Origin: Micromonospora rubida
GTDB lineage: Bacteria; Actinomycetota; Actinomycetes; Mycobacteriales; Micromonosporaceae
Direction of reading: 5' to 3'
Length of the DNA stretch: 64,000 nucleotides
NCBI RefSeq assembly: GCF_009908295.1
Contig: NZ_JAAALO010000001.1
Location: 1 to 64,000 of the forward strand
Shown here: positions 1 to 9,218 of the stretch, in pieces
How positions within the stretch are numbered: position 1 is the first letter of the stretch
Layout: each line of letters opens with the position of its first letter
The notes under the pieces: generated by a model
The model's input: only the letters and a program-made list of their open reading frames with translations
Databases searched by the model: none
Told to the model about the DNA's origin: nothing
Program-made: the position numbers and the translations under genes

Positions 1-10
1 CCCTGCATCC

Positions 11-757
11 TCAGACCACCACCCGGTAGTGGGTGGTCAGCAGCCCCGCATCGTCGTAGACGTGGAACGCCACCCCGGGCGGCTGCCGCAGGTCGACCAG
101 CGGCCCGTCACCCTCCCAGGGCAGCCGGAGCGTGGAGACGACGCCGGGCGCGATCCGCAGTGGCCGACCGGCGAAGGTGCTCGCGGCGGCGGTGTGGAAG
201 TGCCCGGTGAGTACCGCGACGACCTGCGGATGAGCGGTCAGCAGTTTGGCCAGCGGCTCGGCGGGGAGCAGTCGGATCGAATCGATGACGGGGTGATGAA
301 GCTCCACCGGCGGGTGATGGAAGGAGACGAAGACCGGTGCCCCGGCGGGCACCGAGGCGAGCTGGTCGGCGAGCCAGTCCATGGTCTCCGCGTCGAGGTG
401 CCCGTCGTCCTCGCCCGGAACCGACGAGTCGGCGAGCAGGAAGACCGCGCCGGCGACGTCGTGCCGGGTGTTGATCGGGCCGTCGCCGCCGACCTCGTCG
501 CCGAGCAGACCCCTGCGGTACGCGTCGCGGACGTCGTGGTTGCCGGGACAGAGCATGACAGGCAGCGGGGACGCGAAGAGCTTCGCGGCGGTCCGGTACT
601 CGGCCACCTCGCCGTGGTCGGCGATGTCCCCGCTGATCAGGATCGCGTCAACCGGTCGCGGCAGGGCGTGCAGGTAGTCCATCACCCGGGCGGTCCGTTC
701 AGCCGACCGGGGATGGCTGTCGAGGTGCGTGTCACTGAGATGCGCGATGACGAGCAA
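11..757 (-). CDS. calcineurin-like metallophosphoesterase (cyclic nucleotide phosphodiesterase, CpdA-like)
   Basis: A 248-residue dimetal phosphoesterase, probably hydrolysing cyclic nucleotides or another phosphodiester in the cytoplasm. The family signatures are present in order: AHLSDTHLD near the N-terminus, SGDIADHG, PGNHDVRD, FHHPPV and LTGHFH, which supply the Asp/His/Asn metal ligands. I chose a TTG start at 757 because AGGGG lies just upstream and the metal-binding strand (LLVIAHLSDTHL) begins at once; an ATG at 817 would add 20 residues unlike the family. The family is clear but the substrate cannot be told from sequence. It is the last gene on its strand at the window edge and is complete. 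Confidence 0.85.
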   Translation of the reverse strand: MLVIAHLSDTHLDSHPRSAERTARVMDYLHALPRPVDAILISGDIADHGEVAEYRTAAKLFASPLPVMLCPGNHDVRDAYRRGLLGDEVGGDGPINTRHDVAGAVFLLADSSVPGEDDGHLDAETMDWLADQLASVPAGAPVFVSFHHPPVELHHPVIDSIRLLPAEPLAKLLTAHPQVVAVLTGHFHTAAASTFAGRPLRIAPGVVSTLRLPWEGDGPLVDLRQPPGVAFHVYDDAGLLTTHYRVVV

Positions 758-853
758 GACGTCCCCTAATGGTTGTTCGTACCCTGAGCCGCCGAACCCG
801 GGCCGACTCCTCGGCATGCCACCTGATCCGGTGCCGGTCGATGGGGCCCCGGA

Positions 854-1711
854 TCACCTTCGTTGAGAACCCACACCGCCGACGCCGCGCCGCTCGTGCC
901 GCGCGGCCTGCCGTGGCGTCGGCGGTCGGGGCTGTTCGTCGGGAACCCCGACCAGGTCGGCGAAGCGCGGGTCGGCGGCGAGCAACGGGCGCGCCCCGAA
1001 CAGTGCCATCGCCGTCAGCAGCTCGTCGGTGCCGCGTTCGCTCCACGCCGGCCGTCGCTGCGGGTCCAGGTCGGCGTGCGCGCGCCGGGCCCGGCGCAGC
1101 AGCCGGCGGGCGGCGGCCCCGATCTCGGGCACCTCGCACAGCCACCATCCGCCGAGCAGGGTCACCCCGCAGCCCAGCAGCAGACCGACCACGGAGGCGG
1201 GGCCGCCGGCGTCGCGGGACTGCACCGCGCTCTCCACCAGGCGCAGGATTCCGACGGCGGCGACGGCGAACAGCGGCACCGCGCCGAGAGCGATGCGCCG
1301 GCGCTGCCACCTGGTCAGCAGCCACCCGTCGCGCAGCAGGCCGGCGACCAGCCGGCGTAGCGCCCGGTTGACCCCGGGGTCGGCGAGGACGGCCGCCCAG
1401 GTCTGCGGCCGCCGCACCGCAGCGTGCACCGCCCGGACCAGGGGCGCCGCCCGGGCCGGAGGCGGGGCGACGGCGACCATGGTGGCCAGTTCCGCCGGCT
1501 GGACGGCGTCCGCGCGGCGCAGCGAGGCCGCGGCGACCTGGCAGGCCAGCGCCGCCCGGTCGGTCAGGTACGCCAGCTCGATCAGCCCCGGCTCGCCGCC
1601 CCGGGTGCGCCGGCCGGTCAACCGGCGCACCACCAGCGCAACGGCGAGCGCGGCGACGACCGCCACCGCGTAGTCCAACAGAAAGCGCGGACCATCGACA
1701 CCCCAGAGCAC
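854..1711 (-). CDS. TIGR04222-type membrane protein of unknown function
   Basis: A 285-residue protein. The N-terminus (WGVDGPRFLLDY followed by a hydrophobic helix) and a following ELAYLTDRAALA-like segment resemble the actinobacterial TIGR04222 domain. Two more hydrophobic helices lie in the middle (LGAVPLFAVAAVGILRL and VVGLLLGCGVTLLGGWWL). It is therefore an inner-membrane protein with a cytoplasmic alpha-helical part. The C-terminus is short and basic and shows no glycine/cysteine-rich tail of the kind seen in some relatives. No role is known for this family. It is divergent from the recombinase gene that starts at 1844. The assignment rests on remembered family features, so it is moderate. 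Confidence 0.6.
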   Translation of the reverse strand: MLWGVDGPRFLLDYAVAVVAALAVALVVRRLTGRRTRGGEPGLIELAYLTDRAALACQVAAASLRRADAVQPAELATMVAVAPPPARAAPLVRAVHAAVRRPQTWAAVLADPGVNRALRRLVAGLLRDGWLLTRWQRRRIALGAVPLFAVAAVGILRLVESAVQSRDAGGPASVVGLLLGCGVTLLGGWWLCEVPEIGAAARRLLRRARRAHADLDPQRRPAWSERGTDELLTAMALFGARPLLAADPRFADLVGVPDEQPRPPTPRQAARHERRGVGGVGSQRR

Positions 1712-1843
1712 GTGATCAAGTATGCGGGTGGAGCCGTTGGCGGGGTGTCCCGCCTTCCCACAAGCAGTCCACCGGGCCGGGGCGGGAAACCGGCCGGGCG
1801 CGCCTCACCGCCGATCCGACCGAGGGCTGAGAGTCTTTCTCGC

Positions 1844-2845
1844 ATGTCGCGTCCCGAGCTTCCGGTGCCCTCGCGTGGTGCGGCCCGCCCGGCCCTGCGA
1901 GGGGCCGGGCCGGGTGACTTCACCGAGGCGTGGCTGCGTAACCGGCGGCTGTCCGAGCACACCCGCGACGCGTACCGGCGGGACGTGGCCGGCTGGTTGG
2001 CCTGGTGCGCCGTGCGCGAGCTGGACCCGCTGCGGGCGAACTTCCTCGACGTCAACACCTACGGCCGGGAGTTGGAGAGCGCCCCGGCGGCGCGCACGGG
2101 CCGGCCGCTGACCCCGGCCACGGTGGCCCGCAAACTGTCGGCCCTGTCCAGCTGGTACGACTTCCTGGTCAAGCTGCGCGCCGTAGAGGCGAACCCGGTC
2201 TCCGGTGCCGACCGGCCCCGCGTCGACCGGGACCACTCGGCGACGGTGGGTCTCACCCCCGAGGAGGTGGACGCGCTGCTGGCCGCCGCGGAGGCCGAGG
2301 CCGGGCCGACCGCGGCGCGTACCCGGGCGGCCGTGGCGCTGCTGGCTGACCTGGGGCTGCGGGTGGGGGAGTTGGTCTCGCTGGACCTGGCCGATCTGGG
2401 CGCGGAGCGGGGGCACCGCAGCGTCCGGTTCGTCGGCAAGGGAGGCAAGCCGCGCCGGCGGGCGCTGACCCCGTCGACCACGTACGCGGTCGACGCCTAT
2501 CTGGCCGAGCGGGCGGCGGAGGCCCGGGTGACGGTGCCCGAGTTGACCGGGCCGCTGCTGGTGACCGCGACCGGTGGCCGGCTGGACCGGCACTCGGTGT
2601 TCCGCTTGGTCCGCCGGTTGGCCCGGACGGCCGGCATCCCGGCGTGGGCGAAGCTGTCCCCCCACTCGCTGCGGCACGCGTTCGCCACCACCGCCCGCGC
2701 CGAGGGGGTGCCGCTGGAGGACGTGCAGGACGCCATGGGACACGCCGACCCGCGCACCACCCGCCGCTACGACCGGGACCGGCACAACCTCGACCGCGAC
2801 CCGGCGTACGTGATCTGGGCGGCGCGGGCCCGGCGCCGGGGCTGA
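1844..2845 (+). CDS. XerC/D-like tyrosine recombinase
   Basis: A 333-residue site-specific recombinase. The N-terminal SAM-like core-binding domain occupies about residues 25-120 and the catalytic domain about 135-325. Visible active-site residues are Arg173 (DLGLRVGEL), Lys199 (VGKGGKPRR), His274 and Arg277 (SPHSLRHAF), His300 (MGHADPRTT) and the Tyr309 nucleophile (RRYDRDR). The ATG at 1844 is preferred; an open frame runs upstream but with non-coding composition. No attachment site or phage gene lies alongside, so it may be a housekeeping Xer-type or a lone integrase. It is a different protein from the recombinases at 24734 and 34143. Confidence 0.85.
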   Translation: MSRPELPVPSRGAARPALRGAGPGDFTEAWLRNRRLSEHTRDAYRRDVAGWLAWCAVRELDPLRANFLDVNTYGRELESAPAARTGRPLTPATVARKLSALSSWYDFLVKLRAVEANPVSGADRPRVDRDHSATVGLTPEEVDALLAAAEAEAGPTAARTRAAVALLADLGLRVGELVSLDLADLGAERGHRSVRFVGKGGKPRRRALTPSTTYAVDAYLAERAAEARVTVPELTGPLLVTATGGRLDRHSVFRLVRRLARTAGIPAWAKLSPHSLRHAFATTARAEGVPLEDVQDAMGHADPRTTRRYDRDRHNLDRDPAYVIWAARARRRG

Positions 2846-2853
2846 AACCCGCT

Positions 2854-2874
2854 GCGGAGTGGCTTTCGCTCCGC
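2854..2874. terminator. short hairpin between convergent genes
   Basis: GCGGAG (2854-2859) pairs with CTCCGC (2869-2874) across a 9-base loop, between the end of the recombinase (2845) and the end of the convergent regulator gene (2941). It is a weak bidirectional terminator candidate without a T-run. Confidence 0.35.
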
Positions 2875-2940
2875 GACGGTGCCCTGCCAGCATGCCCGCC
2901 GTCTGACCTCAAGCTGGTGGTTCCCCCGCGTGCTCGGCGC

Positions 2941-5900
2941 TCAGCCCTCGCCGGGGCGGCCCAGCGCCGCATCGAGGTCGGCGAGGTGGCCGGCCACGGG
3001 GCCGAGGGTGAGCACCCCGCTGCCCGCGCCAGCCAGCTCACCGGCGGCGGGCAGCAACTCGGCGTGGACGCGTCGCATGGTGGCCCGGTCGCCCAGGGCC
3101 AGCGCCGCGCGGCCGGCGAGGCAGAGCCGGGCCTCCCACAGCAGGTCGTGGGGCGAGTCGGGCAGGGCCCGCAGCGCGGTGGCAGCTTCGTCGCGGTGGC
3201 CGGCGGACAGCAGGAGCAGGGGGCGCACCCAGGGCTCGTACGGGCCCCAGTCCCAGTCGTCCCACCCGTCCGACAGGTCCGCGACGCCCGTGCCGGGGTG
3301 CCGCGCCAGGCGCAGCGACAGCAGAGCCAGGGGAAGCATGCCCCGCTCCATGCCGGGCATGCCGCTGCCGGCGAGGCGAGCGTGCGCGACCCGGTACGCG
3401 GCCTCCGCGTCGGCCAGCCGCCCGGCTATTGCCAGGCGCAGGGCGGCGTACCAGCGGGTGAAGACGCCGACCAGCGGCAGGTCGTACCAGTCGGCGAGGT
3501 GTTCGGCGGCGCGGGCGTCGACGTCGGCGGCGTCGAGGTCGGCGAGCGCGCAGTGGGCCTGCAGCAGGACGAGGTGGCCGAGGACCTCGAAGGTCACCAG
3601 GTCGTGCCGGGCGGCTACGTCGACCAACTCGGCGCCGATGCGGGCCCGCTGCGGGGCCCGCCCGGGCCGGTCGAAGGCGTGCATGAAGCGGGCGTTGAGG
3701 GCGAACGCCAGCAGGGCCGGGTTGTCCGCCGCCCGGGCGATCGCCTCCGCTTCGCCGGACGCCCGACGGCCCCGGTCCGTGGTGGTGCCGCGTAGTTCCA
3801 GGGCGAGGGTGCTCAGCAGCCGGCTGCGCTGCGTGTCGCCGCCGCCGGGGGCGGCCAGCGCCCGTTCGGCGGCCCCGACGATGCGGCGGGACAGCGGCTC
3901 GTCGTCGTTGCGGGTCCAGACGGCGGGCACCTCGAACGCGGTCAGCACGGCCACGGTCAGGTCGGGGTCGTCGATCCGCCGCGCCGTGTCGATCGCCTCG
4001 GCCCGGTGCCGGCGGGCCTGCTCCAGGTGGCCGGTCACGGCAAGGGCGCGGCCCAGCCCGAGCAGCACGGCGAGCCGCTCCCGGGTGTCCCCGTGGCCGG
4101 CCCGGTCGTGGGCGGCGACGGCCTGCTGCCACAGGCGGGCCGCCTCGTGCGGGTGGCAGCGGCGTTCGGCCTGTTCCGCCGCGGTGCGGGCGTACCGGGC
4201 GGCACGGCCGGCGGCGGCGGGTCCAGGGGCGAGGGCGAGGTGGTGGGCGAGCGTGGCGGCGTCGTGCGGGCGCAGCCGTTCGACCGCGTCGCCTGCGGCG
4301 GCGTGCCAGCGGGCCCGGCGCAGCGCCGACAGGTCGCTGTACAGGGTGTCGCGCACCAGGATGTGGGTGAACCGTAGCCGCCGGTGCGGGCCGTGCTCGG
4401 TGAGGAAGCCTGCCTGCACGGCGCGGTCCAGGGCGTCGAGGGTGACCACGTCGTCGCCGGTGAGCGCGGTCAGCACGTCCGGGTCGATCTCGCGGCCGAG
4501 CACCGCCGCCCGCCGCAGCACGGACTGCGCCGGGTCGGGGAGCTGCGCCAGGCGGTGCCGGATGACGTCGCGCACCCCGGTCGGGACGGTGTCCAGCGCG
4601 GCGTCGCCCTCCTCGGCGAGCAGCCGGGCCAGTTCCCGGACGAAGAACGGGTTGCCGCCGGTGCGCCGGTGGATCAGCCGCGCGGTGGCGGCGTCGAGGT
4701 CCCGCCGCGCGACGGCGCGGGCGAGTTCACCGGTCGCCGGCTCGGGCAGGCCACCCAGGTAGACCCGCAGCGGTTCGAGGCGGGCACAGCGGGCCAGCGC
4801 CGCGGTCAGCTCGGGGCTGATCTCGGTGGCGCGGAACGTGCCGACGACCAGCACCGGGCCAACGACCGGCTGCGCAGGGGTGAGCAGCGCGGTCAGCAGG
4901 TCCAGGGTGTCGCCGTCGGCGCGGTGCAGGTCGTCGAGGACCAGCAGCACCGGGCCCCGGCGGGCCGCCGCCGTGACCAGCGCCGTTACGGCGCGGTGCA
5001 GGCGGAACCGGGCCACGGCGGGGTCCTCCGCCCCGCCGGCCGTGTCCCCACCACCGACCGCACCGGCCAGCTTGCCGCCGTCGGCCGCACCGGCGATGTC
5101 CCCACCCGCGCCGGCCACCGTCCGGCTGTCGGGTGCGCCGAAGGTGTCCCAGTCGTCCGGCTCGGGAGCGATGTCGGGCGAGGCCGCCGCCAGGCCGTCC
5201 GGGCTGGCCCGGGTCAGCGCGTCGGTGATCTGCGTCCACGGCCAGGCCACCGGGGCCCCGTCGTACTCGGGGCTGCGGCCCCACGCCACCGTCCAGCCAT
5301 CCCCGGTCAGCCGCCGGGTCAGGGCACCCACCAGCGCCGTCTTGCCCGCACCCGGGTCACCGGAGACCAGGGCCATCGCCGGCCGGCCCCGCCGGGCGAC
5401 GTCCCCGGCCGCAGCCAGCAGCCGGGCCTGCTCCTCGCCGCGCCCGACGAACGACGTGCCCGCCTCCGGCGGCGGGGCGGGGCGCACGACGACGGGCGCG
5501 CGCGGGAGGTCCGAGATGCCGGCCAGGCTCAGGTGCGGGGCCTGGGCGAGCACGTCGGCCTCCATCTGCCGCAGGCCGGGGCCGGGGTCGACGCCGAGTT
5601 CGGCCGCCAGTGTCGCCCGGGCGCGGCGCAGTGCGGCGAGGGCGTCGCCCTGGCGGCCCGCCCGGTACAGGGCCAGCGCGAACAGCCGCCAGGCGTCCTC
5701 GCGTAGCGGGTGGCCGTCGGCGTGAGCCCGCAGGTCGGTGGCGGCCTCAGCGGCCCGGCCGAGCGCCAGCAGCGCCTCGGCCCGCCGCTGCACGGCCAGC
5801 AGCTGCAGCTCGTCCAGCCGGTCGATCTCCGCCCGGGCCCACCCGTCGGTAGCGTGTTCGGCGTACGCGGGGCCGCGCCACAGGGCCAGCGCGTCCCGCA

Positions 5901-6315
5901 GGCACGCAAAAGCCCGGTTGGCCTGACCGGCCGCCAGCAGCCGCCCCGCCTCGTCGACCACCGCCTCGAACCGCCACGCGTCGACCGCGTCCGGCTCGGG
6001 GTGCAGCGCGTAGCCGGGCGCCGCGGTCACCAGCAGCCGGGCCGGCTGGCGGGGCGGCCGGTCGGGCTCCAGAGCGCGGCGCAGGTCCGCGACGAACGTG
6101 CGGATCGCCGCCACCGGGGCGTGCGGGGGTGTCGCCCAAAGGTCGTCGGCGAGCCGGTCGACCGGCACGACCCGACCCCGGGCGACCAGCAGCCGGGCCA
6201 GCACCGCGCGGTGGCGGGGGCCCCTGAGCGCGACCGGACCGAGGTGGTTGCCGGCGACCACCGGGCCGAGCACCCCGAAGGTCACCGCCGGTGCCGTGGT
6301 CCGCCCGTTCATCAT
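2941..6315 (-). CDS. SARP-family transcriptional regulator with BTAD and ATPase domains (AfsR/large SARP type)
   Basis: An 1124-residue regulator. Residues of about 8-95 form a winged-helix DNA-binding domain (FGVLGPVVAGNHLG... typical of SARPs) and about 100-250 a bacterial transcriptional activation domain (FEAVVDEAGRLLA, ALYRAGRQGDALAALRRAR). A P-loop NTPase follows (SGDPGAGKTALV, Walker B VLLVLDDLHRAD) and then a long alpha-helical TPR-like region to the C-terminus, with no LuxR HTH. A repetitive Ala/Gly stretch (AGAGGDIAGAADGG and similar) is inserted inside the ATPase domain after the P-loop. The second-codon methionine pair (MMNG) at 6315 follows a GTGGGG ribosome site. It is divergent from the hydrolase at 6481. 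Large SARPs often control secondary metabolism, but no biosynthetic cluster adjoins. Confidence 0.85.
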   Translation of the reverse strand: MMNGRTTAPAVTFGVLGPVVAGNHLGPVALRGPRHRAVLARLLVARGRVVPVDRLADDLWATPPHAPVAAIRTFVADLRRALEPDRPPRQPARLLVTAAPGYALHPEPDAVDAWRFEAVVDEAGRLLAAGQANRAFACLRDALALWRGPAYAEHATDGWARAEIDRLDELQLLAVQRRAEALLALGRAAEAATDLRAHADGHPLREDAWRLFALALYRAGRQGDALAALRRARATLAAELGVDPGPGLRQMEADVLAQAPHLSLAGISDLPRAPVVVRPAPPPEAGTSFVGRGEEQARLLAAAGDVARRGRPAMALVSGDPGAGKTALVGALTRRLTGDGWTVAWGRSPEYDGAPVAWPWTQITDALTRASPDGLAAASPDIAPEPDDWDTFGAPDSRTVAGAGGDIAGAADGGKLAGAVGGGDTAGGAEDPAVARFRLHRAVTALVTAAARRGPVLLVLDDLHRADGDTLDLLTALLTPAQPVVGPVLVVGTFRATEISPELTAALARCARLEPLRVYLGGLPEPATGELARAVARRDLDAATARLIHRRTGGNPFFVRELARLLAEEGDAALDTVPTGVRDVIRHRLAQLPDPAQSVLRRAAVLGREIDPDVLTALTGDDVVTLDALDRAVQAGFLTEHGPHRRLRFTHILVRDTLYSDLSALRRARWHAAAGDAVERLRPHDAATLAHHLALAPGPAAAGRAARYARTAAEQAERRCHPHEAARLWQQAVAAHDRAGHGDTRERLAVLLGLGRALAVTGHLEQARRHRAEAIDTARRIDDPDLTVAVLTAFEVPAVWTRNDDEPLSRRIVGAAERALAAPGGGDTQRSRLLSTLALELRGTTTDRGRRASGEAEAIARAADNPALLAFALNARFMHAFDRPGRAPQRARIGAELVDVAARHDLVTFEVLGHLVLLQAHCALADLDAADVDARAAEHLADWYDLPLVGVFTRWYAALRLAIAGRLADAEAAYRVAHARLAGSGMPGMERGMLPLALLSLRLARHPGTGVADLSDGWDDWDWGPYEPWVRPLLLLSAGHRDEAATALRALPDSPHDLLWEARLCLAGRAALALGDRATMRRVHAELLPAAGELAGAGSGVLTLGPVAGHLADLDAALGRPGEG

Positions 6316-6480
6316 CCCCACTGTAGGCAGGCCACCGGCCGTGACGTCGGCCGGTTCGGCGTGCTCATCCGATGCTGATCGGCCGCTGATCGGCACCGGG
6401 CAGGCTCGGTAACGCACACCACCGGTGCCGGGCACGGCCCGCGTACCGGTTCCCCGTCACCCGTACTGGAAGGCTCACCC

Positions 6481-7359
6481 GTGGAACCAAGGATCAGTGG
6501 ATTCGACTACCAGCGCGTCACCGTCGCCGACGGCGTGGCCCTGCACACGGCCGTCGGCGGTTCCGGCAGCCCGGTCGTGCTGCTGCACGGCTTCCCTCAG
6601 ACTCACCTGATGTGGCGGCACGTCGCTGCGGACCTCGCCGCCGACCACACGGTCATCTGCCCGGACCTGCGCGGCTACGGCGACAGCGACAAGCCCGCCG
6701 ATGTCGACGGCGCCCGCTACGCCAAGCGGACCATGGCCGCCGACGTGGTGGCCCTGGCCCGGGCGCTCGGCCACGAGCGGTTCGCCCTGGCCGGACACGA
6801 CCGGGGCGCCCTGGTCGCGGTCCGCGCGGGCCTGGACCACCCCCGCGCGGTCACCCACCTGGCCGTGCTGGACGTGCTGCCGACCCTGGACATGTGGGAC
6901 GTGCTGCACGGCGTCGACGCCGCCGTCGCGTTCCACCTGTATCTGATGGCGCAGCCGCCGGGCCTGCCGGAGCGGCTGATCGGCGCCGCGCCGGACGCGT
7001 TCTTCGGTCACTTCCTCGACGCCTGGGGCGGCGACCCGCAGGCCCAGCCGGCCGACGTGCGGGCCGCGTACCTGCGGGCGTCCCGGGAGGCGGTCACCTC
7101 GATCGTCGCCGACTACCGGGCGTCGGCCGGCGTCGACGTCACCGACGACGCGGCCGACCGGGCGGCCGGCAACCGGCTGGCCATGCCGGTTGCCGTGCTC
7201 CAGCAGGACTGGGGCGCAGCCCTCGGCTACGACGCGGCCGGCCTGTGGGGGGCGTGGGCGGCCGACCTGGAGCACCGCACCGTGACATCTGGGCACTTCA
7301 TGGCCGAGGAGGCGCCCGCCGAGGTGGTCGCGGCGCTGCGGGCGCTGCTGGCCCGCTAG
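6481..7359 (+). CDS. alpha/beta hydrolase, haloacetate dehalogenase or epoxide hydrolase-like
   Basis: A 292-residue alpha/beta-fold hydrolase. The oxyanion-hole strand VLLHGFPQTHLMW sits near residue 28. The nucleophile elbow is GHDRG, that is Asp rather than Ser, as in fluoroacetate/haloacetate dehalogenases and soluble epoxide hydrolases. The catalytic His lies in TSGHFMAEEAP near the C-terminus. The start is GTG with GGAAGG upstream. It is divergent from the large SARP gene across 165 bases, so the two may be linked in regulation. The gene ends 3 bases before the convergent acyl-CoA dehydrogenase. The Asp nucleophile makes dehalogenase or epoxide hydrolase more likely than esterase; the substrate is unknown. 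Confidence 0.8.
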   Translation: MEPRISGFDYQRVTVADGVALHTAVGGSGSPVVLLHGFPQTHLMWRHVAADLAADHTVICPDLRGYGDSDKPADVDGARYAKRTMAADVVALARALGHERFALAGHDRGALVAVRAGLDHPRAVTHLAVLDVLPTLDMWDVLHGVDAAVAFHLYLMAQPPGLPERLIGAAPDAFFGHFLDAWGGDPQAQPADVRAAYLRASREAVTSIVADYRASAGVDVTDDAADRAAGNRLAMPVAVLQQDWGAALGYDAAGLWGAWAADLEHRTVTSGHFMAEEAPAEVVAALRALLAR

Positions 7360-7362
7360 CGT

Positions 7363-9069
7363 TCAGCAGAGCAGGTCGAGGTGCTGGTGGGCGTCGCCGG
7401 AGATGTCCTCGTGGCGCAGCCGCCGCCGGGCCCACAGCCGGGCGGCCACCTCGGCCTGCTCGTCGCCCCACGCGGCGTGCTCGACGAGCAGGGCGCAGGC
7501 CAGCGCCGCCGCGAGGCGCAACGCCAGCCCGCGCGACCCGGCGACCACGTCGGCGGCCCCCGGGTCGGCGGTGACGTCGGCGAGGGCGCCGGTCAGCTCG
7601 CCGGTGACCGCGGCGAGGGTGTCGGCCAGGGCGGGGGAGAGCGGCCGGGCCAGGTCCACGGCGGCGGCCAGCCGACGCAGCAGGGGCACGCCGGCGTCCT
7701 CCCGGGTGACGGCGCGCAGCACGTCCAGGGCGAGCACGTTGGTGGTGCCCTCCCAGATCGGCAGGACCTGCGCGTCGCGCAGCAGCCGGGGCACGCCGGT
7801 GTCCTCGACGTACCCGGCGCCGCCGAAGCACTCCACGTACTCGCTGGCGGAGCCGACGGCGAGCCGGCCGGTGGCGAGTTTGGCCAGCGGGGCGACCACC
7901 CGCAGCTCGGCGGCGGCGTCCGGGTCGGCGCCCACCTCCACCCGGCCGAGCAGCGCGAACGCGTGCCCGGCCAGCGCGAACGCGGCGGCGGCGTCGACGG
8001 CGAGGGCACCGAGGGTGGCCCGGTGCAGCGGGTTGTCGGCCAGCCGCCCGCCCGCCGCGGTGCGGGCGTCGGCGTACGCGCGGGCGTAGGCCAGGCCGCG
8101 GCGCATCCCGCCGGCCGCGGCGCAGGCGTTGTGCACCCGGGTCACCACCACCAGGGTCATCGCCCGGACCAGGCCGGGCACGGCCGGGTCGCCCAGGGGC
8201 AGCGCGTACGCGTCGCGCAGCCCGATCTCGGCCGTCGGCAGCGCCCGGGTGCCCAGCTTGTCCTTGAGTCGGTGCACGGTCACCCCGGGCGCCGGCGCGT
8301 CGGCGGCGGCGGTGGCGCCGGCCAGCGGCGAGTCGGCGGCGTAGCGGGGCACCAGGAACGGGGCGAGGACCCGGCTGCCCCGGCCGGCGCCCTCGGGCCG
8401 GGCGAGCGCCACCGCGATCGGCGCGTCGACGGCGGAGCAGAACCACTTCTCCCCGGTAAGCCGCCACGACCCGTCGGCGGCGGGCCGCCCGGTGGTGGTG
8501 GAGCGGGACAGGTCGGAGCCGCCCTGCGACTCGGTCATCCACTGCCCGCTGACGATCGCCGTGTCCGGGTCGGTGGAAGTCAGCCGGGGCAGCCACGCGT
8601 CGCGGACGCCCGCGTCGACCTCGGGGAGGCTGAGCAGCGCCGCAGCGCCGTCGGCCATCGCCACCGGGCAGGAGAAGGTGGCCGACTCCGGCCCGTACAG
8701 GTGCAGCAGGGCGTGCTGGACGACGCGGGTGGCCGCGCCCCACGTGCCGCGCGCCGACTCCAGGTAGGGCAGGGCGGCCACGGCGTGCCGGGCGGCGGCG
8801 GCGCGTTGGGCCTGCCAGCCGGCGGAGGTGTCGACGCGGTCGACGCGGCCGCCCCACGGGTCGTAGCGGACCAGGGTCGGCGGGTGGGCCTCGGCGTCGG
8901 CGTGCGCGGCGCGCAGCGGCCCGGTCACGTCGGCGGCCAGGTCGGTCAGCCGGCCCTGCGCGGCGGCGTGTCCGTCCGGGCCGAGCTGCCGTCGCAGCCA
9001 GGACCGCAGCAGGCGGTCCCCGGTGTACGGGTCCTCGGGGGTGGGCACCGGCTGCACGTAACGGGTCAT
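7363..9069 (-). CDS. acyl-CoA dehydrogenase family protein, AidB-like
   Basis: A 568-residue flavoprotein of the acyl-CoA dehydrogenase superfamily. FAD-contact and core motifs are visible: WMTESQGGSDLSRS, LTGEKWFCSAVDAP, and near the C-terminus ECFGGAGYVEDTG followed by PIWEGTTNVLALD. The length and the extended N-terminus (reading RYVQPVPTPEDPYTGD) match the AidB subgroup (E. coli AidB is about 540 residues), which is linked to the alkylation response, better than the 380-residue catabolic enzymes. An ATG start with GGAGGCGA upstream supports the chosen beginning. It stands alone between convergent and divergent neighbours, with no ETF gene nearby. The substrate is unknown. Confidence 0.85.
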   Translation of the reverse strand: MTRYVQPVPTPEDPYTGDRLLRSWLRRQLGPDGHAAAQGRLTDLAADVTGPLRAAHADAEAHPPTLVRYDPWGGRVDRVDTSAGWQAQRAAAARHAVAALPYLESARGTWGAATRVVQHALLHLYGPESATFSCPVAMADGAAALLSLPEVDAGVRDAWLPRLTSTDPDTAIVSGQWMTESQGGSDLSRSTTTGRPAADGSWRLTGEKWFCSAVDAPIAVALARPEGAGRGSRVLAPFLVPRYAADSPLAGATAAADAPAPGVTVHRLKDKLGTRALPTAEIGLRDAYALPLGDPAVPGLVRAMTLVVVTRVHNACAAAGGMRRGLAYARAYADARTAAGGRLADNPLHRATLGALAVDAAAAFALAGHAFALLGRVEVGADPDAAAELRVVAPLAKLATGRLAVGSASEYVECFGGAGYVEDTGVPRLLRDAQVLPIWEGTTNVLALDVLRAVTREDAGVPLLRRLAAAVDLARPLSPALADTLAAVTGELTGALADVTADPGAADVVAGSRGLALRLAAALACALLVEHAAWGDEQAEVAARLWARRRLRHEDISGDAHQHLDLLC

Positions 9070-9125
9070 CGTCTCGCCTCCGGGGGCGCTCGCGTTCGGG
9101 TGTGCGCTGACGTTAGACGATGCGT

Positions 9126-9183
9126 GCCCCGGAGGCGACCGGGGGCGAGTTGCTGCCCCGGGAGGCGACCGGGGCGAGTTGCT
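9126..9183. repeat. 29-bp tandem duplication in an intergenic region
   Basis: Two adjacent 29-base copies (9126-9154 and 9155-9183) share GGAGGCGACCGGGG and CGAGTTGCT and differ only in the length of two G/C runs. They lie between the divergent acyl-CoA dehydrogenase and the small membrane protein gene, upstream of the latter. A recent slippage duplication is the simplest reading. Confidence 0.6.
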
Positions 9184-9218
9184 GCGGGCCGGCGGCCGGC
9201 CGCCTACGGTCGGAGGTG

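Noticed and set aside
29..769. Plus-strand open frame opposite the metallophosphoesterase
   Set aside because: It has no family features and mirrors the real gene on the other strand; a GC-rich shadow frame. The same was decided for many long frames opposite gcvP, nos, the SARP and the acyl-CoA dehydrogenase genes.
9126..9183. CRISPR-like repeat
   Set aside because: Only two adjacent copies without spacers; a tandem duplication.
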